DNA of 64,000 bases, taken from the NCBI RefSeq assembly GCF_021018895.1, contig NC_079386.1, forward strand, positions 15,155,552 to 15,219,551, written 5' to 3'. A model generated the notes under the pieces. The model was not told where the DNA came from, did not search any database, and saw only the letters and a program-made list of their open reading frames with translations. The first letter of the stretch is position 1, and each line of letters starts with the position of its first letter. The translations under genes and the position numbers were made by a program. Positions 11,801-26,335 of the stretch are shown here, one piece after another. This stretch comes from Seriola aureovittata. Its lineage: Eukaryota; Chordata; Actinopteri; Carangiformes; Carangidae.

Positions 11801-13767
11801 AGCGTGCTCTCAAAGGCCTGGACGCACAGAGACAGGGTCTTAGTTTTAGGCATGAGTCACTTGCTAGAGAAACCAAATTCAAGGGCAACATGACACATTT
11901 TGTGTGTTTGTATAGACATATAAAGAATACTCAAGGTAGAAAAGTTTCCAGTAAACACATGTGGACTGAGATACAAGAGAAAAAAACTATTTTTAATCTG
12001 TAAATCTGATGGGATGAAGGAATGTACAAATTTTATTTAATAACTTGTCAACAATCTCAACCAGGATGAAACTGTACTGTCACTATTTGAGTAAATAAAT
12101 GCCTCTTCTGAGGAGGATAAAACCGGTGAGCCAACATCTCGTCTCTCTGTGGTACTTAAGGAGGGAAACCATGGAAACAAACTGCCCAAATGTGCTCGGC
12201 TCAGGAGAGCTCTCAAAAGGTTTGAGCAGAGTGAAGAGAGAGAACAAACACAGCGGGTTCGAGTGTGATTCTAGAAATCCCCAGAATAGAAAGAGTCAAC
12301 AACACGGGCAGAGAGCTGGAGCCTGGGAGTGGATTTTCAGCTGCAATATTTATGAAAGGAAGAATGTTTTGAGCCAGGACTGTTGTTTTTCATATGCATA
12401 TAACAGACTTATACATATGCACATGGAAATGTAGTGACACACAGTTCCCACACACACATTTCTATGCTGTAAAAATCAATTTTTAGTTGGACATTACCCT
12501 GTCTCTGGTGAGCATCTGTGCCCGGTTCTTGTGGATGATTTTGACGATGCCGGGCGGCTGGATCCAAGCCTCTCCGTCCACCTGCACGGGAACCCCCTCC
12601 TCCCCCAGGATGGTGATCTTCACCTGACGGCACTGAGACGCAGCAGAGTGGAAAACAGCACTTGTCAGATGAGACGCCTTGTTTTTTCTCACAGAGTCCT
12701 TTTTTTTTTTTTTTTTTTTTTTTTTAAACAGCTATTCCCTGCTTGACCTCCCGTGTCCTCTGCTGTTGGACATTTCAGAGTTGGTATATCTGAACCATGT
12801 GACTCCTCTGCAGGCTCAGAGTCAGCAAAGTGCACTGGAGCTTATTTCCAGTAAAGCAACAGAACTGATTATCTGAGGTTTGCAACCCAGTCCGTCACAA
12901 TCAATCAACTTATATTTCTTCTATTCCATCCCCCGAAACCTTTTTCTAAGTTGTAAAGTTCCCGTTTCCCCATTGTGACGTTTTGCTTTAACGCAACGTC
13001 TATTAAGCTGCAGTCCCCATACCGTGTCTTTGTGACTGAAAGGGAAACGATTGTTTGTCATTTACTTCAAGTTTAGAATAAATAAATACTGGTGCATCCA
13101 AGTATCTTCTCCGGGTTCTGATTTTAATGCTTTTTAAGACGTCAATAAATGAAAAATAAGTAAATAATAATTTCTTTTACTCAGACTTTTGTTGCAAAGA
13201 GACGCGAGTCTCAAAATACAAATGTCTCTTTGCAGGAGGGGGAGGAACTTGTGAAATGTTTTAATAAAACCGACTGTAGCTGTATGCATGCGAGGACGTG
13301 TGTGTTACCTGCGCAATGCGGTGGTGCTGCAGGTTGATGACTCGGGACACGGCCATCTGCATGCTGCCGAACACAGCCACCACCTCCAACTTCTTATCAT
13401 CAAACGACGGAGCCCCGAAGTTCTGAACGTAACGTGAAAGATGAGAGCGAAGAACATCAGCCACATCACTTCCAATGTGCTCGATGGCATGTTTTTGTTT
13501 TTTTTTTTTTTAAATGTGTGGATCAATCTCCTGAACACTCACATTGTCCTCCTTGGTCCCTCCCCAGAAGTTGATACCACCTGCGTAACTGGGGATGTTG
13601 AGCACAGCCAAGCCCTGCAGACTCGGCAGAGACATGGGAACGCCGTCACACTGAAGACAGGAAGTAAGAAAAAAATACGTTCAGGATGTGAGAGGAAAAC
13701 AGCTGATGGCTATTTGTTTCCCACAACACAAGCAGCTACATTCTGTTCCTCATTTGTTCAGAGAAAT

Positions 13768-13839
<72 letters not shown>

Positions 13840-14987
13840 CTCTCACCTCCAGCTGAACTCTCTGCTCCAGGTTCTTGTACGTCTTCTGGACCAGCTCTTT
13901 GGTTCCCAGTACCCCGTACCACATCATGTTTTTGGTGCGACTACTGCAGGAGGAGACGGGAGGGAGGAACCAGTCAACGCTGTTTTTGTTTCATTAGATT
14001 AAAACTTTATGGATCAGAGAACAACATCAATAAATAAGGTGGAGCTGAGTCACTGCAGCTGGTGACTGACTCTTTCAGTGTTTTCTTTATATGAAATAAA
14101 CATCTTTAATTTTTACTTAAGACAGAAACATAAGAGTCTCCCAGATAATGTACGAACTTGTAACGACAGGTTTTTGCTGTATAGATGGATAGATCTAAAT
14201 ATTACAATACCCATAAGCCTCAGGCACTGTTGCCATGGAGAAACAAAACACAATGCTATAATTGTCTCATTAATTTAGAAATTGTATGAACACAAAGCTC
14301 GTACCTTAGACTCTCTCTCTCTCTTTTCTTTTTTTTATTTTTACATCAGAGAATCAGATATGTTGTAACACGGTTGTTGATCTTTTGTTCTGATGATTAA
14401 ACTGTTGAGTGAGTCACGTAACACTGTCTCAGATGTCTGGGGTTATTTCTTCTGACTAAACGAGCTTCGTTTTCAGTCATCACTCTTTCTCCAATATCTG
14501 TCATTTTATTCAAATCTCACTTCCTTTATTCTCCTGTTTAATATGTCTTTTATCTTATTTTTATCTTCTATGTTTATATCATCTTGTGTCGTTCTTATAT
14601 GTCGTCTTAATGCCTTTTAGGGCTTGTTGTAAACTTGCTCTGCGTTGCCTTTAAATGTTATTTACTCTCTTCTATCCATTCATTACCAAAGCATCGCTAG
14701 TTACCAGCAGCCTGCTCTCTTCATTTTACACTCAACAAGCTTCAAAAATCACCAGCATTATTGGGAATGTTATGGGCTGATTCGTTATATATATATTTAA
14801 ACAGATTTAAGTCAAACAGAAACTGCAGTACTGAGATAAATATGAACAGAGGAGATAAATATGTGTTAAATGTGTTTTCTAACTATGCTGATCTTAGGTG
14901 AAGAAAACCAAACAGGCATTAATATTAGGTATTCTTTCTCACGAGAGTTGTTGAATCACAAAATTTAACAGAACTTCTCAGTGTAAT

Positions 14988-15035
<48 letters not shown>

Positions 15036-18000
15036 TTCGTACCTGCATTTCTTGGGGTGTTCATCTCTCTTGTTGTTGAACTCCAGGGAAATCTTGGCGT
15101 CCAGGCCGATGCCAAAGTAATTGTTCATCACACACTTCTCTGAACATTGTCTGCAGATACGTACAATATGGATTATTCATTCGAACATCATAGAGCATTA
15201 ATAGAGGAGCAGACGAGTGTACACACAGACTTACACAGAGTCCTCGTTGAAGGTGACGGTGTTGAGGCTCTCTGGTTTCTCCAGGACGATGGGCGAGGTG
15301 GGACTTAAACCTCCTGGACCTGGAAGGAGGCATGATGGGTAAGTGAAGTGTCTTCCAATTGAAAATTGGTCTGATGAAACAAATGTCTTATAAAATGCCC
15401 AAAAACAAAAACAGTTTGTTTGTTCTCCACGGGTTATTCTTCAATCTTCAAACCTTTTCTGACAAAATACAGAGGTTTGGGTTTTTAAAATACCGACAGT
15501 GTTTTTCCCAAAATGTACAAATAGCATTTTGGATTTTGTCCCTTCACTTCACATCCCTGCTGAGACTGAATGAAAGGGACACTTACGTGGCTCAGCATCC
15601 TTCAGCTCCTCACTGTTTTCTCTTTTGATGGAGGACGAGGACGACATCCTCTGGACCTGCGTGTGTCGGTTCTGTTCGTCCACCACTGAAATGATGACGG
15701 CGAATGATCGGTGATCTTCCCACAGCACAATCATGTTAACGCAATAAGCCCGATTTGATGCTTTATATAAAATGACACCAAGGTCAAACGGCTTTCCTCT
15801 TACCTTTCTCAGCCTGTTCGATGATCTGCCTCAGGGCTTTCTTCAGGCTGTTGGCCCTGAGCATCAGCTGCTCCTTGGACCGGTATGTTTTGCCCTCTGA
15901 ACCCGACTCACCGCCACTTTCACCGGGGCTGGAGCCTCCGCTCTCCTGGCTGGGCACTGAACCTGCTGGCACCACCTGGATGAAGGTAGATAAAGGGAAA
16001 ATGTCTTCTTCTTCACTGCAGAACAATATCTGTAAAATATCCTCTGGTATAATCCTGTTAAGCGACCTTTTTTGTCCTGTTAAGTGACTTCCTCGTAAGA
16101 TTTCTTTCACTTATAAGAGCAGTGGGAACCCTGCAGCATCACCAAAGCAGCAATATTTAACCAGAAAATGTCTCATCATTTATACATTTTTAATCTTCCT
16201 GCCCTGTGGAGCCCTTTACTGGTGTGATATCTTGTCTTCCTCTTATTTCTCACAACGGAAAGCAGCATTTAATATCAATTTATCAGATGTTGGATAATGA
16301 AGTTATCCATATTTTATTTATCAAATATAAAATATACATAGATGTTTGATTCAAAGCTAAAGTTCACCTCTTTCCTTTTATTGAGCAGGAGGAAAATCAT
16401 GAGGATTTAAAAACTGTCTTATGTTTAAACTGAAGAGGAAAACTTTATTTCCTCTCTGAGCTAAAAGCATCGAGTTACATACATTAATGAATAAAGAGCA
16501 AAAAAATGTATTCATGCACACACATGGAGGGAAAAACCAAAGCTTTAAAAAAAATGATTGGATTAAATAGATTTTTACCCTATAAAGGTTTTTTATTCTG
16601 AATATTTTTAGAGGCTTGAAGAAATAAAACCACCTCACATTTAACAAGGAGGCGGCAAAGGTGAGAGAAATGTAAGTTTTATGGAGAAAAAAAATAGGTT
16701 CGGCACCACTTCCATAAATAATATCTGTCAATTCTATAGTAAATAAAGAAACAAACAAATAGCATCATATTAAACATAGACTGCACTTTAAACAAATGTG
16801 ATATATACATACAGTGTTCTATCAGTTTAACTTGCTTTGTCATTATATTGACTGCTATCCTTTGTAAGTGTTGCTATTGCTACATAGCTAACGTTAGCTT
16901 TAACAGCTGTTTACCTACCAGTTTTGCCAAGAGCTTCATTTTTGCATTTATGCTATGTATCAATAACAAAACTTACAAACAGCTCCTTTAAAAAAATGTT
17001 TGTGTTAGTCATCATTTATCACCTTTTCCAGGAGCCTGAAGTAACATTTTGTTTCTCGATGTCAATTGTTCCGGTTGTATTGTGATTTTAATCAGCATGT
17101 AAGACCGCATTGATTGCTTTGACTATTACATATTGATTATAATTGGCATTATTACCTGGGCTTCCGCTTCCTCGCTTAAGGCCTTGACGAGTGAATCAAG
17201 CTTCTCATTCAGCAACGCACACTGGGACAGGCACAGAGAGAGATTATTATTGTCTGTGCTGCTCCCTTGCTCAGCTCAGAGTCAAATGAGAGGCGTGTAA
17301 ATACAGCACACATCAACGCTGGGCAGAACATAACTTAAATTCTAAAATCTGTGCGATGACACCCGAAACCAGCGTTAAATCAATACCCGCCGTTATTCAG
17401 CACACAGAGGTCTCATATTTACAGAATCAATAGGAAAAGATCCCTCTGGGAATCAATAAAGCACTGCATTATCTGGAGAAAGACGGATAAACAGGATGGA
17501 ACTTGGAAGCGCTCTGACAGGGGAGTTTGGTGGAGGCTCGAGCCGCCTCAGCCAGGCGAGAACATTTTCTCTTTCCTGGAAACAACTCACAAAAGCCTTT
17601 ACAAAAAAAAAAGACCTTGGTAAAGCACTCCCTCTCTCAGCATGGTTTTCTTCGCAGTTTCAAACATGTAGGACCTGCTCGTGACAGACAACTGCTCTAA
17701 CAATATAGTTTAAAACCCCTTGAAATCCAGTTTTCCCCTTTTTTAAAAGTAGCTTTTAATGTCAGACATTATTTTGCAATCTCTTTTCCTGCAAATAACA
17801 ATACTAACCCTAGCATTAAGATGTGATCTCTGTCTGGATAAAAGCACATGTTAATGCAGGTGTAAATGCATGCAATCGGCTCATAGACCAGCAAGTTAAA
17901 GGTCACCTAACTCCACCTCTTGCTAGCTTAAAGCTACTAGCAGTAACAGTAGCTTGCAAGTCTTAACATTGCTTTCTTTGACCTGAGACGCACCGTGTTT

Positions 18001-18457
18001 GCTGACAAATCCGTGAGACCTACCTCACTTATTTGTATATTGAGATGACGATGTAGGGGGAATCAAGATAATGTTAACACGAATTAATACCAAGTGAACT
18101 AGAGATGCAAAGGCCTGTGGATCCAGATACAGATCACATATTAATACCAGAGTTAAATGGGGTTCTAAAGGGTATGAACTGAACCAAAATGAGCAAGGAA
18201 TCAAAGGGTTAAGAGTTTTCTGAAATGGAGAGGCAGAATTTTAGCCAGAGGAGTGACTTTAACCCAATTTTTCCACTCTATCCTCTTTGACACTCATGTT
18301 CAGCATTCGAGCTTCAATGTCTCTTTCACATTCTTATGAAGAGTCGCATTATTGAATAGACACAAAACACAGACTGCCGAAGGCACAAAGGAGTGAGAGA
18401 GGGAATGGTGACACTGAACCTTCAACACAACTATTTCTGTCTCATTCTCTCTATCAT

Positions 18458-18498
<41 letters not shown>

Positions 18499-20824
18499 CA
18501 CTTACCCACTAGTTACTGTTATACAAGCGCTTATATAATACACACAATTACACACAGAACCATTTACCTTCTTTGCCATCGCATCTGCCTCCTCCTTGTT
18601 CTCCGTGGCTCTCTCGTACGCCTTCCCCACCTCCGCCACAAAATCGTTCACCGTCCCACACAGGAACCTGACGGAGCGGTGGAGAGCGCACACAGAGGGA
18701 CAAAGGAGAGGAGGGAATGAGAGGAGGTGAGGGCGAACGATAACGTGATTAACGTTGAAAATGAAACATTATCAAGTTAAAGCGTTTCAGATTTGGTGAT
18801 TCACTGCGCAGCCGCTGTGTTTGGAGATTAAACACACACACAAACACACACACTCCTGTTTCATTGCCGCCTACCTACCTGTCAGCTACGTCGCCTCCAC
18901 ACAGTCACTATTTACTCACAGCTGTTACATTACTGCTGTATGACTCAGCAGGGCGGCTTCTCTAAACTCACACAGTCCTTGAGCATTTAGCAAATATTGG
19001 ATCCTGTAAAATGAATACTACTTTAAAAAAACACGTCTTATTTATTAAAGTCTTATTAAAGCGGCTCAGCAGGCGCACTCTGGCAGATTTCATTTCTAAA
19101 TTAGATAACTGGTGGCTTCTGGGAAGAGTAGATAGTCTTCCCAGAAGCCTCCTTACATCCTGTCTGCCACCTTTCTGTGTGTTATGCTTTATGTTTTCTT
19201 ATTATTTGATAAAAAAAACTAACATAAAGCAGGACAAAGTGTTAATTTCTAGCCTCCAGTTTATCCATCCTTTATTGACTTAACTTAGCATGACCCTATT
19301 ATATCAGTAACAGGTAACTGTTAATGGTTAAAAGGAACCGTTAGAGCCTGACAGCAGTCTTACATTACTTAATGTGCGTTCAGTGTCGATGCTGGAAAAG
19401 TGACAACACATTCATTACAGTGAATGACATTATCAGTTATGGCCCATTACATGACATAAACTCCCTAAATGGCCTGAGTCTTGATGCTACTTTTCCATAA
19501 AAGTATAAATCATAATAATTATCTGCACCTGTCACCTCTTTGTATCATGAAGAGGCAGCATATTAGGAATAAATTCAAATCACTTAATGGAAAAATATAT
19601 AGAGACTAGTATTACCGGCTCAGTTTCATGCCTCCACATGCAAGTCTGTTCGGACTCATGTAATGAACATTTGAAGGAATTTAATAAAAAGTATCAAGTG
19701 ATTTGCTGAATTAAATTGAGATGATTTAATGTATTTACTAGTTATGATAAATTAAATGAATTAAAATAAGTTAAATTACTTTAATGAAATAAATAACATT
19801 TAGGTAAATGATTACATTTGATTATATTAAATTTATTTATCTATTGAAGATTAATTAAATTGCTTGCTAATTTTAAATTACATTGCTTGAAATCATTCAA
19901 ATTAAATTAAAATTGCTCTATTAAAGTACACTGAATGACATTGAGCTCAATTAATTAAAGAAAGAAAATTGAGATAAAATAATTACATTAATTAGATTTA
20001 ATTATGTAATTTATTGTGTATATAACATTTAATCAATTCAATTTACCTAAGCTAAATTAATAGAATTTTACTATTTTAAGAGAAATTTACATCCATGTCT
20101 GTCCAGATTAATTTAATATATGTAGCAAAGGAATTTAATAAAATGTATTTCATCATAATGAACCTATGAATTCTTGAGTTATGGCCAAGTAACCTTGACC
20201 TTTGAACACCAGATGTAATCAGTTCATCCCCGAGTCCAAGAGAACATTTATGCTAAATGTAATGAAATGGCTTCCATGCATTCCTAATTGCATCTCTCAA
20301 GAAAGGTAAGGACATGACCTGACCTTTGACTACCAAAATCTAAATCAGTTCATCTTTGAGTCCAAGTGAAAATTTGTTCCAAATTTGAAGAACTTCCCTC
20401 AAGTTACCGAGATATCGTTTCGACAATATTCTGATGCTTGTAAAATCCCATAAATGAAATTTTAATCTTGTTTCTTTCTGAAATGATTTCTCTTCTATCC
20501 GTTTCTCGGCTGGTGGAAACCTGTTCAAATTAAACTGTTGTGGCTACAAAAAATACTCTGACAAAACTGCTGTGTTTAGATGAAAACATGCTTTGAAGTG
20601 TGTCCTTAAGTCCCCGAGGTGTTTTAAATGTGCCGCAGGTCTCCACTTACAATCAGCAGCAGTTTAAAACACACAGCATCAGTGGAGGAAAGTGCTCTGT
20701 AATGGCCCTTAGACTTTTCCCAAAGGAAGACTACCACTGCACTAATGCACTGAGGACAACCCCTAAACACCGATTCATCCGTCTCTTTCACTTAAAGCCG
20801 GGCGGCACCTACTGTCCCATCTGT

Positions 20825-20868
<44 letters not shown>

Positions 20869-23800
20869 TTTGAGATGAGACCGAAGCAAAAAAAAAAAAA
20901 AAATCAATAGCCATTGACTCGCCCCTCTTTGTCTGCCTCTTTCTCTAATCATCTTTCTTCTCCTCTCTTTTTCCTTCCCAACCTTCATCCTCCTATCTTT
21001 ATTTTCATCTGCTTCTCCTTCTCTCCATCCTCCACCTGCTTCCTCCTTTTTTTAAGTCATTCATAGCACGTACTTGGCAGAGGAAATGACATCACTGTGT
21101 TTGTCCGAGTCCAGGATCTTGGCGAGGTGGGAGGCCACGGAGTCTGCATACTGAGTGATGTGGACCTGAGGGAGAGGAAGAGAAACACTTCACAATTATA
21201 AAAGAAACAGGTGGTGTAATTTCTCCTTTGCTGAAGTAGTTGCTTAAGGGTGTTGCACAGAATATCTTCAAAGGTTTGCATAGTTAAGGAAAAAAGCGAA
21301 GGCGTTTGCAGCAGTGAAAGATTTTACAGCGGTAAAATCATGCGGCATCATTAATGGCGTCTCCAGGTCGTGGAGCATCATCATCATCTTCTTCTTCCTG
21401 GGAAACTTTAACTCAGACTTTAAGGAAAATCTTAACTTATGATGTTTTGTGCAATAATGTTCACCATCATCATCCTAAGTTTAGCATGTTAGCATTCTGA
21501 TATTAGCTAATCAGCTATGAACTCAAACAGCTGAGGTGCTGGATAAGGAAGTCAGAGGATCAACTTTGAAAGGAACATATTTCAGACTGGGCCAGCTGAC
21601 TAACCGACACTGTTGGCCACACATCGCTATAACACAATACATATATAAACATCCTACAAGCCTTTAAATAACAACACGCTCACAATGGGGAAATGGATCA
21701 TATTATTCAACCTTAAAGTATACACCAGACTGAGCAGATGAAGAGTGAGTGACTGTGATTTTGGAATATTTATATGTTATCTCCACCACTCCCTGCGTTT
21801 GAAGTCTGATTGCTTTTGCTTTCCAGCTGCTGGGCTCAATTGATCATCAGGGGGATGTTTTCCAAAATAATTTTCTTGAAGCTTGTCAGATCTGATTTTT
21901 GTGGGGAAGTAATTTATGGATACCATCTGTCAAACCCCCCCCCCCCAAAAAAAAAGCAGACGCCTTCGTGAAAGTTCTGCGGAGTAATTTACCTGCAGAG
22001 GAGAATCGAGGCTGTCGTCTTCCTTCACGATCGGCGTGTGTTTGTTGGTGGTGGGCACCTCGTATGTCATCACGCTCCATCTGAGAGCACACACACAAAC
22101 ATACACTGACATCAAGCACCAGCTTCATGATCAGATAATCAGACTGAGATAGGACACAGGAGGGAGGGAGTCGAAACACCAGCCTTCATATCCTTTTCCC
22201 AGTCTGTGGTTGTACTGCTGATAAAAACAGCAGATCAAAGTTCAAACCAAGGACAAAGACAACTTTTAACACTTTTTTCTTACCAAATCAAATTACATTC
22301 TTTTTCGTCAAATGTTTAACTTCCTCTCAGATGTATCTGCCCTGCTGAAAAGCCCTTGAGCAAGACATTGAATCCTTGAACTTAACACGCTGTGGTTTGG
22401 TTGTTTCTGACTCAGTTTACCAGCATGTCATTTATGAAAAAAAAAAGAAACCACACACACTGCAACAAAACACAGCTGGACCATGGCATTTTTCACAGGT
22501 TGATAATAAACAGAGTCACGCTGTTGTAATTTTTTTTTTTTTTTTTCCCCAAAATGCACCTGAGCCTTTCAGAAATACATCGTCCCACCCGAGGGGAAGC
22601 CTTGGCCCTGGTACAACTACTTGTCCGTGTTTTGACGTGTTCAACCTTGAGAAATTACACATCGTTTGAAAGCACCAAGTCTCCCGATTCATTTCAGGAT
22701 CGCCGTGCAACTGCAACAGCTGCCGACACAGAACTGGTTCAGATTTATGGCTCTGGCTCCAAAGTGTTTTCCACAGTTTGGGTACTTTATTTTTGCACAA
22801 AAATGAGCATGTCCCTAAATGGGTTAATTACCTGGATGAAGCTGTAAAAGACTCTTATCAACTGCCTACGTCCATATAAAGAGGGAAGTGTTGCAAAATG
22901 AGGAAGATGATGAAACCGACAACAGCTGATGACACATTTACACAACACAGAGTACATTTCTCAAGTGTTGCACACGCAGTCAGGTATGTGCAGCACATTA
23001 CTTCAGTCTCACATTCCAATACGCATTACACTTTTCCTAGACTACAGCGACGCCTCCTCTCTCTCTCTCTCTCTCTCTCTGTCTCCGTTCGCCCCGGCTG
23101 TTTTCGACCACAGAGTGAAGAATACGCCGCAACAGTTCAAAGCTCAAGGTGCGTTGTAGAAAACAAACCCCACATTGTGCATGAAACACAGGAAGTCTTT
23201 TGTCATGAGTGAGTCTGTATACATTTCACATGGTTATTCTACACCTGATTCTCTATGGAGCCACAATACCTAATTTACAACAATGATTATAGAAACAGTA
23301 AGTGGATGATGAAGGTAGCGACAAGAGGTTAAATTAATTAAGAAATCAGCTCTGTCCCTGACAAACAAGCGAAGAAACTTGCAACGTGTAAAACTTACTC
23401 ACTATCAGGCAAGAGGTGAGTGTAATTCTCTGAAGTGCGTCATTGTTTTTCATCACATTAACGAGACAGAGAACTTGGCAGTCACTCGTTGATTTCATGT
23501 TTTGTTAATATTGGGGGAGAATCAGCCAACTGTGCAGCGATACTGTCCATGTTCATCCTGTCATTGCTAAGCTCCATGTCATTAAAAGTGCAAAGCTAAT
23601 TTTTGAGTCGTTGATGCATCTTCTCCAGAGATGTAAATAAGATAAAAAGCCTGTGGTATTTTTATTTTTTTTATCTAATTATCTTTCTTGTTTTGACGAT
23701 TGCTTGCTCTGTCTGCTTCCCTTAAGAAATATAACCACAAGAAGGATTAGATTTAGACACTGCATTCATTAATTCATCCATTTGGGAAGTCCTCCGCCAG

Positions 23801-26094
23801 CGTCTTGTGAGAAAACCCTGTGGACAGTTTTCCTGTTCGTCACGGTGCAAAAACAGATCGATGCTCTCAGTCATATACGTACTGTAGCTTTAAGCAGTTC
23901 AGTGCTCAGCTCACTGGAAACCGACTTAAAATCTGAGGAAACTAAATCCTTGAACACAAGTTGTTGCTCCCCTCTTCATGGTCTTACCGGTCCAACATTT
24001 TGGTGGTGGCTCTCTCCAGCTTCTCCAGGATCTGCAGCAGCTGAGCGTCGTCGTCACAGAGGCCGCCCCAGCCCAGAACGCGAGCCAGGTCGTTACCTGT
24101 GCCCAGAGGCAGCACGCCGAGCTGGCACTGCAGAGACAGACACGGAGCGGAATCGGTTACTTCTCAACAACAGACGCTGCTGCAACATGTGATAACCAGA
24201 GGCAGAGATCAGTAAATCATCCGCAAACAAATCAATAAATCACATATTCAGTTGTTTTTGTTCATTAAAACACACCTGTCCAATTAATCAAAACAACTAC
24301 ATCAGATTAGTCTGCACAAATAAACGTGTGGACCCAAACCCGAAGTTCTAATTAAACATTTAATTACTTCAGCACTGTGTTTGGATCACAGTGAAGGATA
24401 CAACTTTCATTCAGCTTCCTCATACTGATATTTAGGATCACAAACAAGCTGCAGACGCACTTTAAAAATCTTTTCTTAGTGGTTTTAAAATCAACACGAT
24501 GACAGTCCACAAGTCATGGAGGCGTCTTCTGTTCCAATCGCCACCAAATAAGTTGCTCTATTATTTCGACGGGTAATTGGAGCTCACAGGATGACGTTTA
24601 CAGGTCCTGATGTTTGGTATAAAGATTAATTATATATGAAAGTTTTGTTAGAATCCTTCATTTTTCAGCAAACAGTATTTACAATATTGTTATAATGAAC
24701 AATCAAAGTGAAAACATGATAAACTGAGACCAAATATTACAAAAAACTAAAGCACAAAAACTATTCTTCTATCTACAGTCATGGAAAACAGTATGAAATG
24801 TTTGACATTAAAGAAACATCAGACTGGCTGATTCTTGACACACTGGTTAATCGGACCAGTCTGACATGACCTAAAATTATTCAGACTGATTTGATATGGC
24901 ATTTATTTATCCAAATGAGATGCTAATTTAAAATTAAAAAACCTTGTTATCCAACATGGCATTCATTAATCCTGATTAATTCAATGACACTAATAGATTA
25001 GTTCAGGCTCTCCGAACCATTTCCTGTCTGGTTTGAATGAAGTCAAGATGAAGAATGATTTACTTTAAAAGTTAGGCTGTCTAACGTTAGCACAACAGGT
25101 AACTCGCTGCCTTTCTCTCGGCCATCAGCGTTTTCTCAGTCGCTTTTCACATAAGGATTACATCATCATCCCCTCATCCTCCTCCTCGTCCACCTCGTCG
25201 CTCTCACCTGTTTATGGAGGTTGAGTTTATCCAGCTCTGAGAGCACCCAGCCCACGCTCCCATCTCCTCCGCACACCAGGATACGAAACGTCACAAACTT
25301 TTGGAAAAGGCGAAGGCTGAGAGAGGAGAGGAGGAGAGGAACGAGTGGGACGGGACGGGAGGAGGATGAGGAGAGATAGAGGCAGATGTCATGAAAAACC
25401 AAAACACTTTCCCCAAAGCACTGCAGCTTTTCAGAATATAAAAAAAAAAAAGCTCAAGTACCCGAGCTCTGGTCCTCCATTCATCAGGTCAAAGACTTGA
25501 GCTGGGTTGAGAAGCTGCTTGAACTTGCGGAGGAACTTGACCCCCTGGTTGTCTCCACTTTTGGAGTTGACCAAGACGAGGAGAGGGCTGGAGCATGACG
25601 CGGAGGTGGCTTTCCAAAAGCCTGAAAGAGAAGGTTTTGTTGTTGTGTTGGAAAACATTTTTAGCTTTCAAATGTTGAGAAATCAGTTTGTGATGGATCC
25701 TGAACGTTAGAGAACTGTGATTGTGTCAGGGCTGTAAATTCCTGACGACAGAAACTTTTCTGTCTTTTCTGAGGATCCAAATCATGTAGAAAGCTAAAAA
25801 GCTTTGACCACGCATGTTAAAACATCATGACTGTAAGGATTTGTGCCACAGCAGCAACGTTAGAGGGTCAGTGTCAGACAAAGGATTTACAGGTGGCAAA
25901 TCTGAACTTTGAACCTTGAACACAATGTACTGTGTGCGTACGTGTGAGAGGTGTCTCACCATCTGAGTCAATGCTGTTAAGTGCAGTGGGAGGGATGATT
26001 GACACTCGACATTGACCCAAGGGACACACCTTGCCCATTTGTTCTTTACAGCTGTTGTGGACCTGAAAGAGCACGCACACACACGCGCACGCAC

Positions 26095-26135
<41 letters not shown>

Positions 26136-26263
26136 CAGTGGTCTCCTTAGTAATTCTATATTTCAGTAGAAGCAGAAAGGTCATTATATCCCTCTGAAAC
26201 CCACCAAATGTCAGTTCTATAACCTTCACAAATACCACTCTGATTCATTTGTGTGGACATCTG

Positions 26264-26335
<72 letters not shown>

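Larger units (their letters stand above)
8065..12497 (-). other. Introns 26 to 23, gene content none besides exons 24-26
   Basis: Intron 26 (8065-8904) holds an 80-bp imperfect GA tract; intron 25 (8995-10070) is A/T-rich with nothing recognised; intron 24 (10177-11653) holds a short transposon end near 11,571; intron 23 (11818-12497) shows nothing recognised. Confidence 0.7.
12633..15042 (-). other. Introns 22 to 19
   Basis: Intron 22 (12633-13308) has a T25 run near 12,701; introns 21 and 20 are short (120 and 196 bp); intron 19 (13944-15042) is A/T-rich with nothing recognised apart from the GT repeat at its donor end. Confidence 0.7.
15976..21073 (-). other. Introns 15, 14 and 13
   Basis: Intron 15 (15976-17155) and intron 14 (17222-18567) contain only A/T-rich sequence and a (CA)n at 18460-18495. 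Intron 13 (18668-21073) contains an AATTAAA-rich low-complexity block near 19,680-20,060, an interspersed repeat at 20,160-20,420 and a (GT)n at 20,827-20,866. Confidence 0.7.
21166..25207 (-). other. Introns 12, 11 and 10
   Basis: Intron 12 (21166-21992) holds a fish repeat with TTAGCATGTTAGCATTCTGA near 21,480 and the C12A9 run near the exon 12 donor. Intron 11 (22081-23987) holds a short (CT)n at 23,057-23,082 and nothing else recognised. Intron 10 (24128-25207) is A/T-rich with nothing recognised. Confidence 0.7.

Noticed and set aside
13736..13927. Frames with long Thr-His or Cys-Val runs here and at many other places
   Set aside because: These are (GT)n or (CA)n microsatellites translated in one or another frame.
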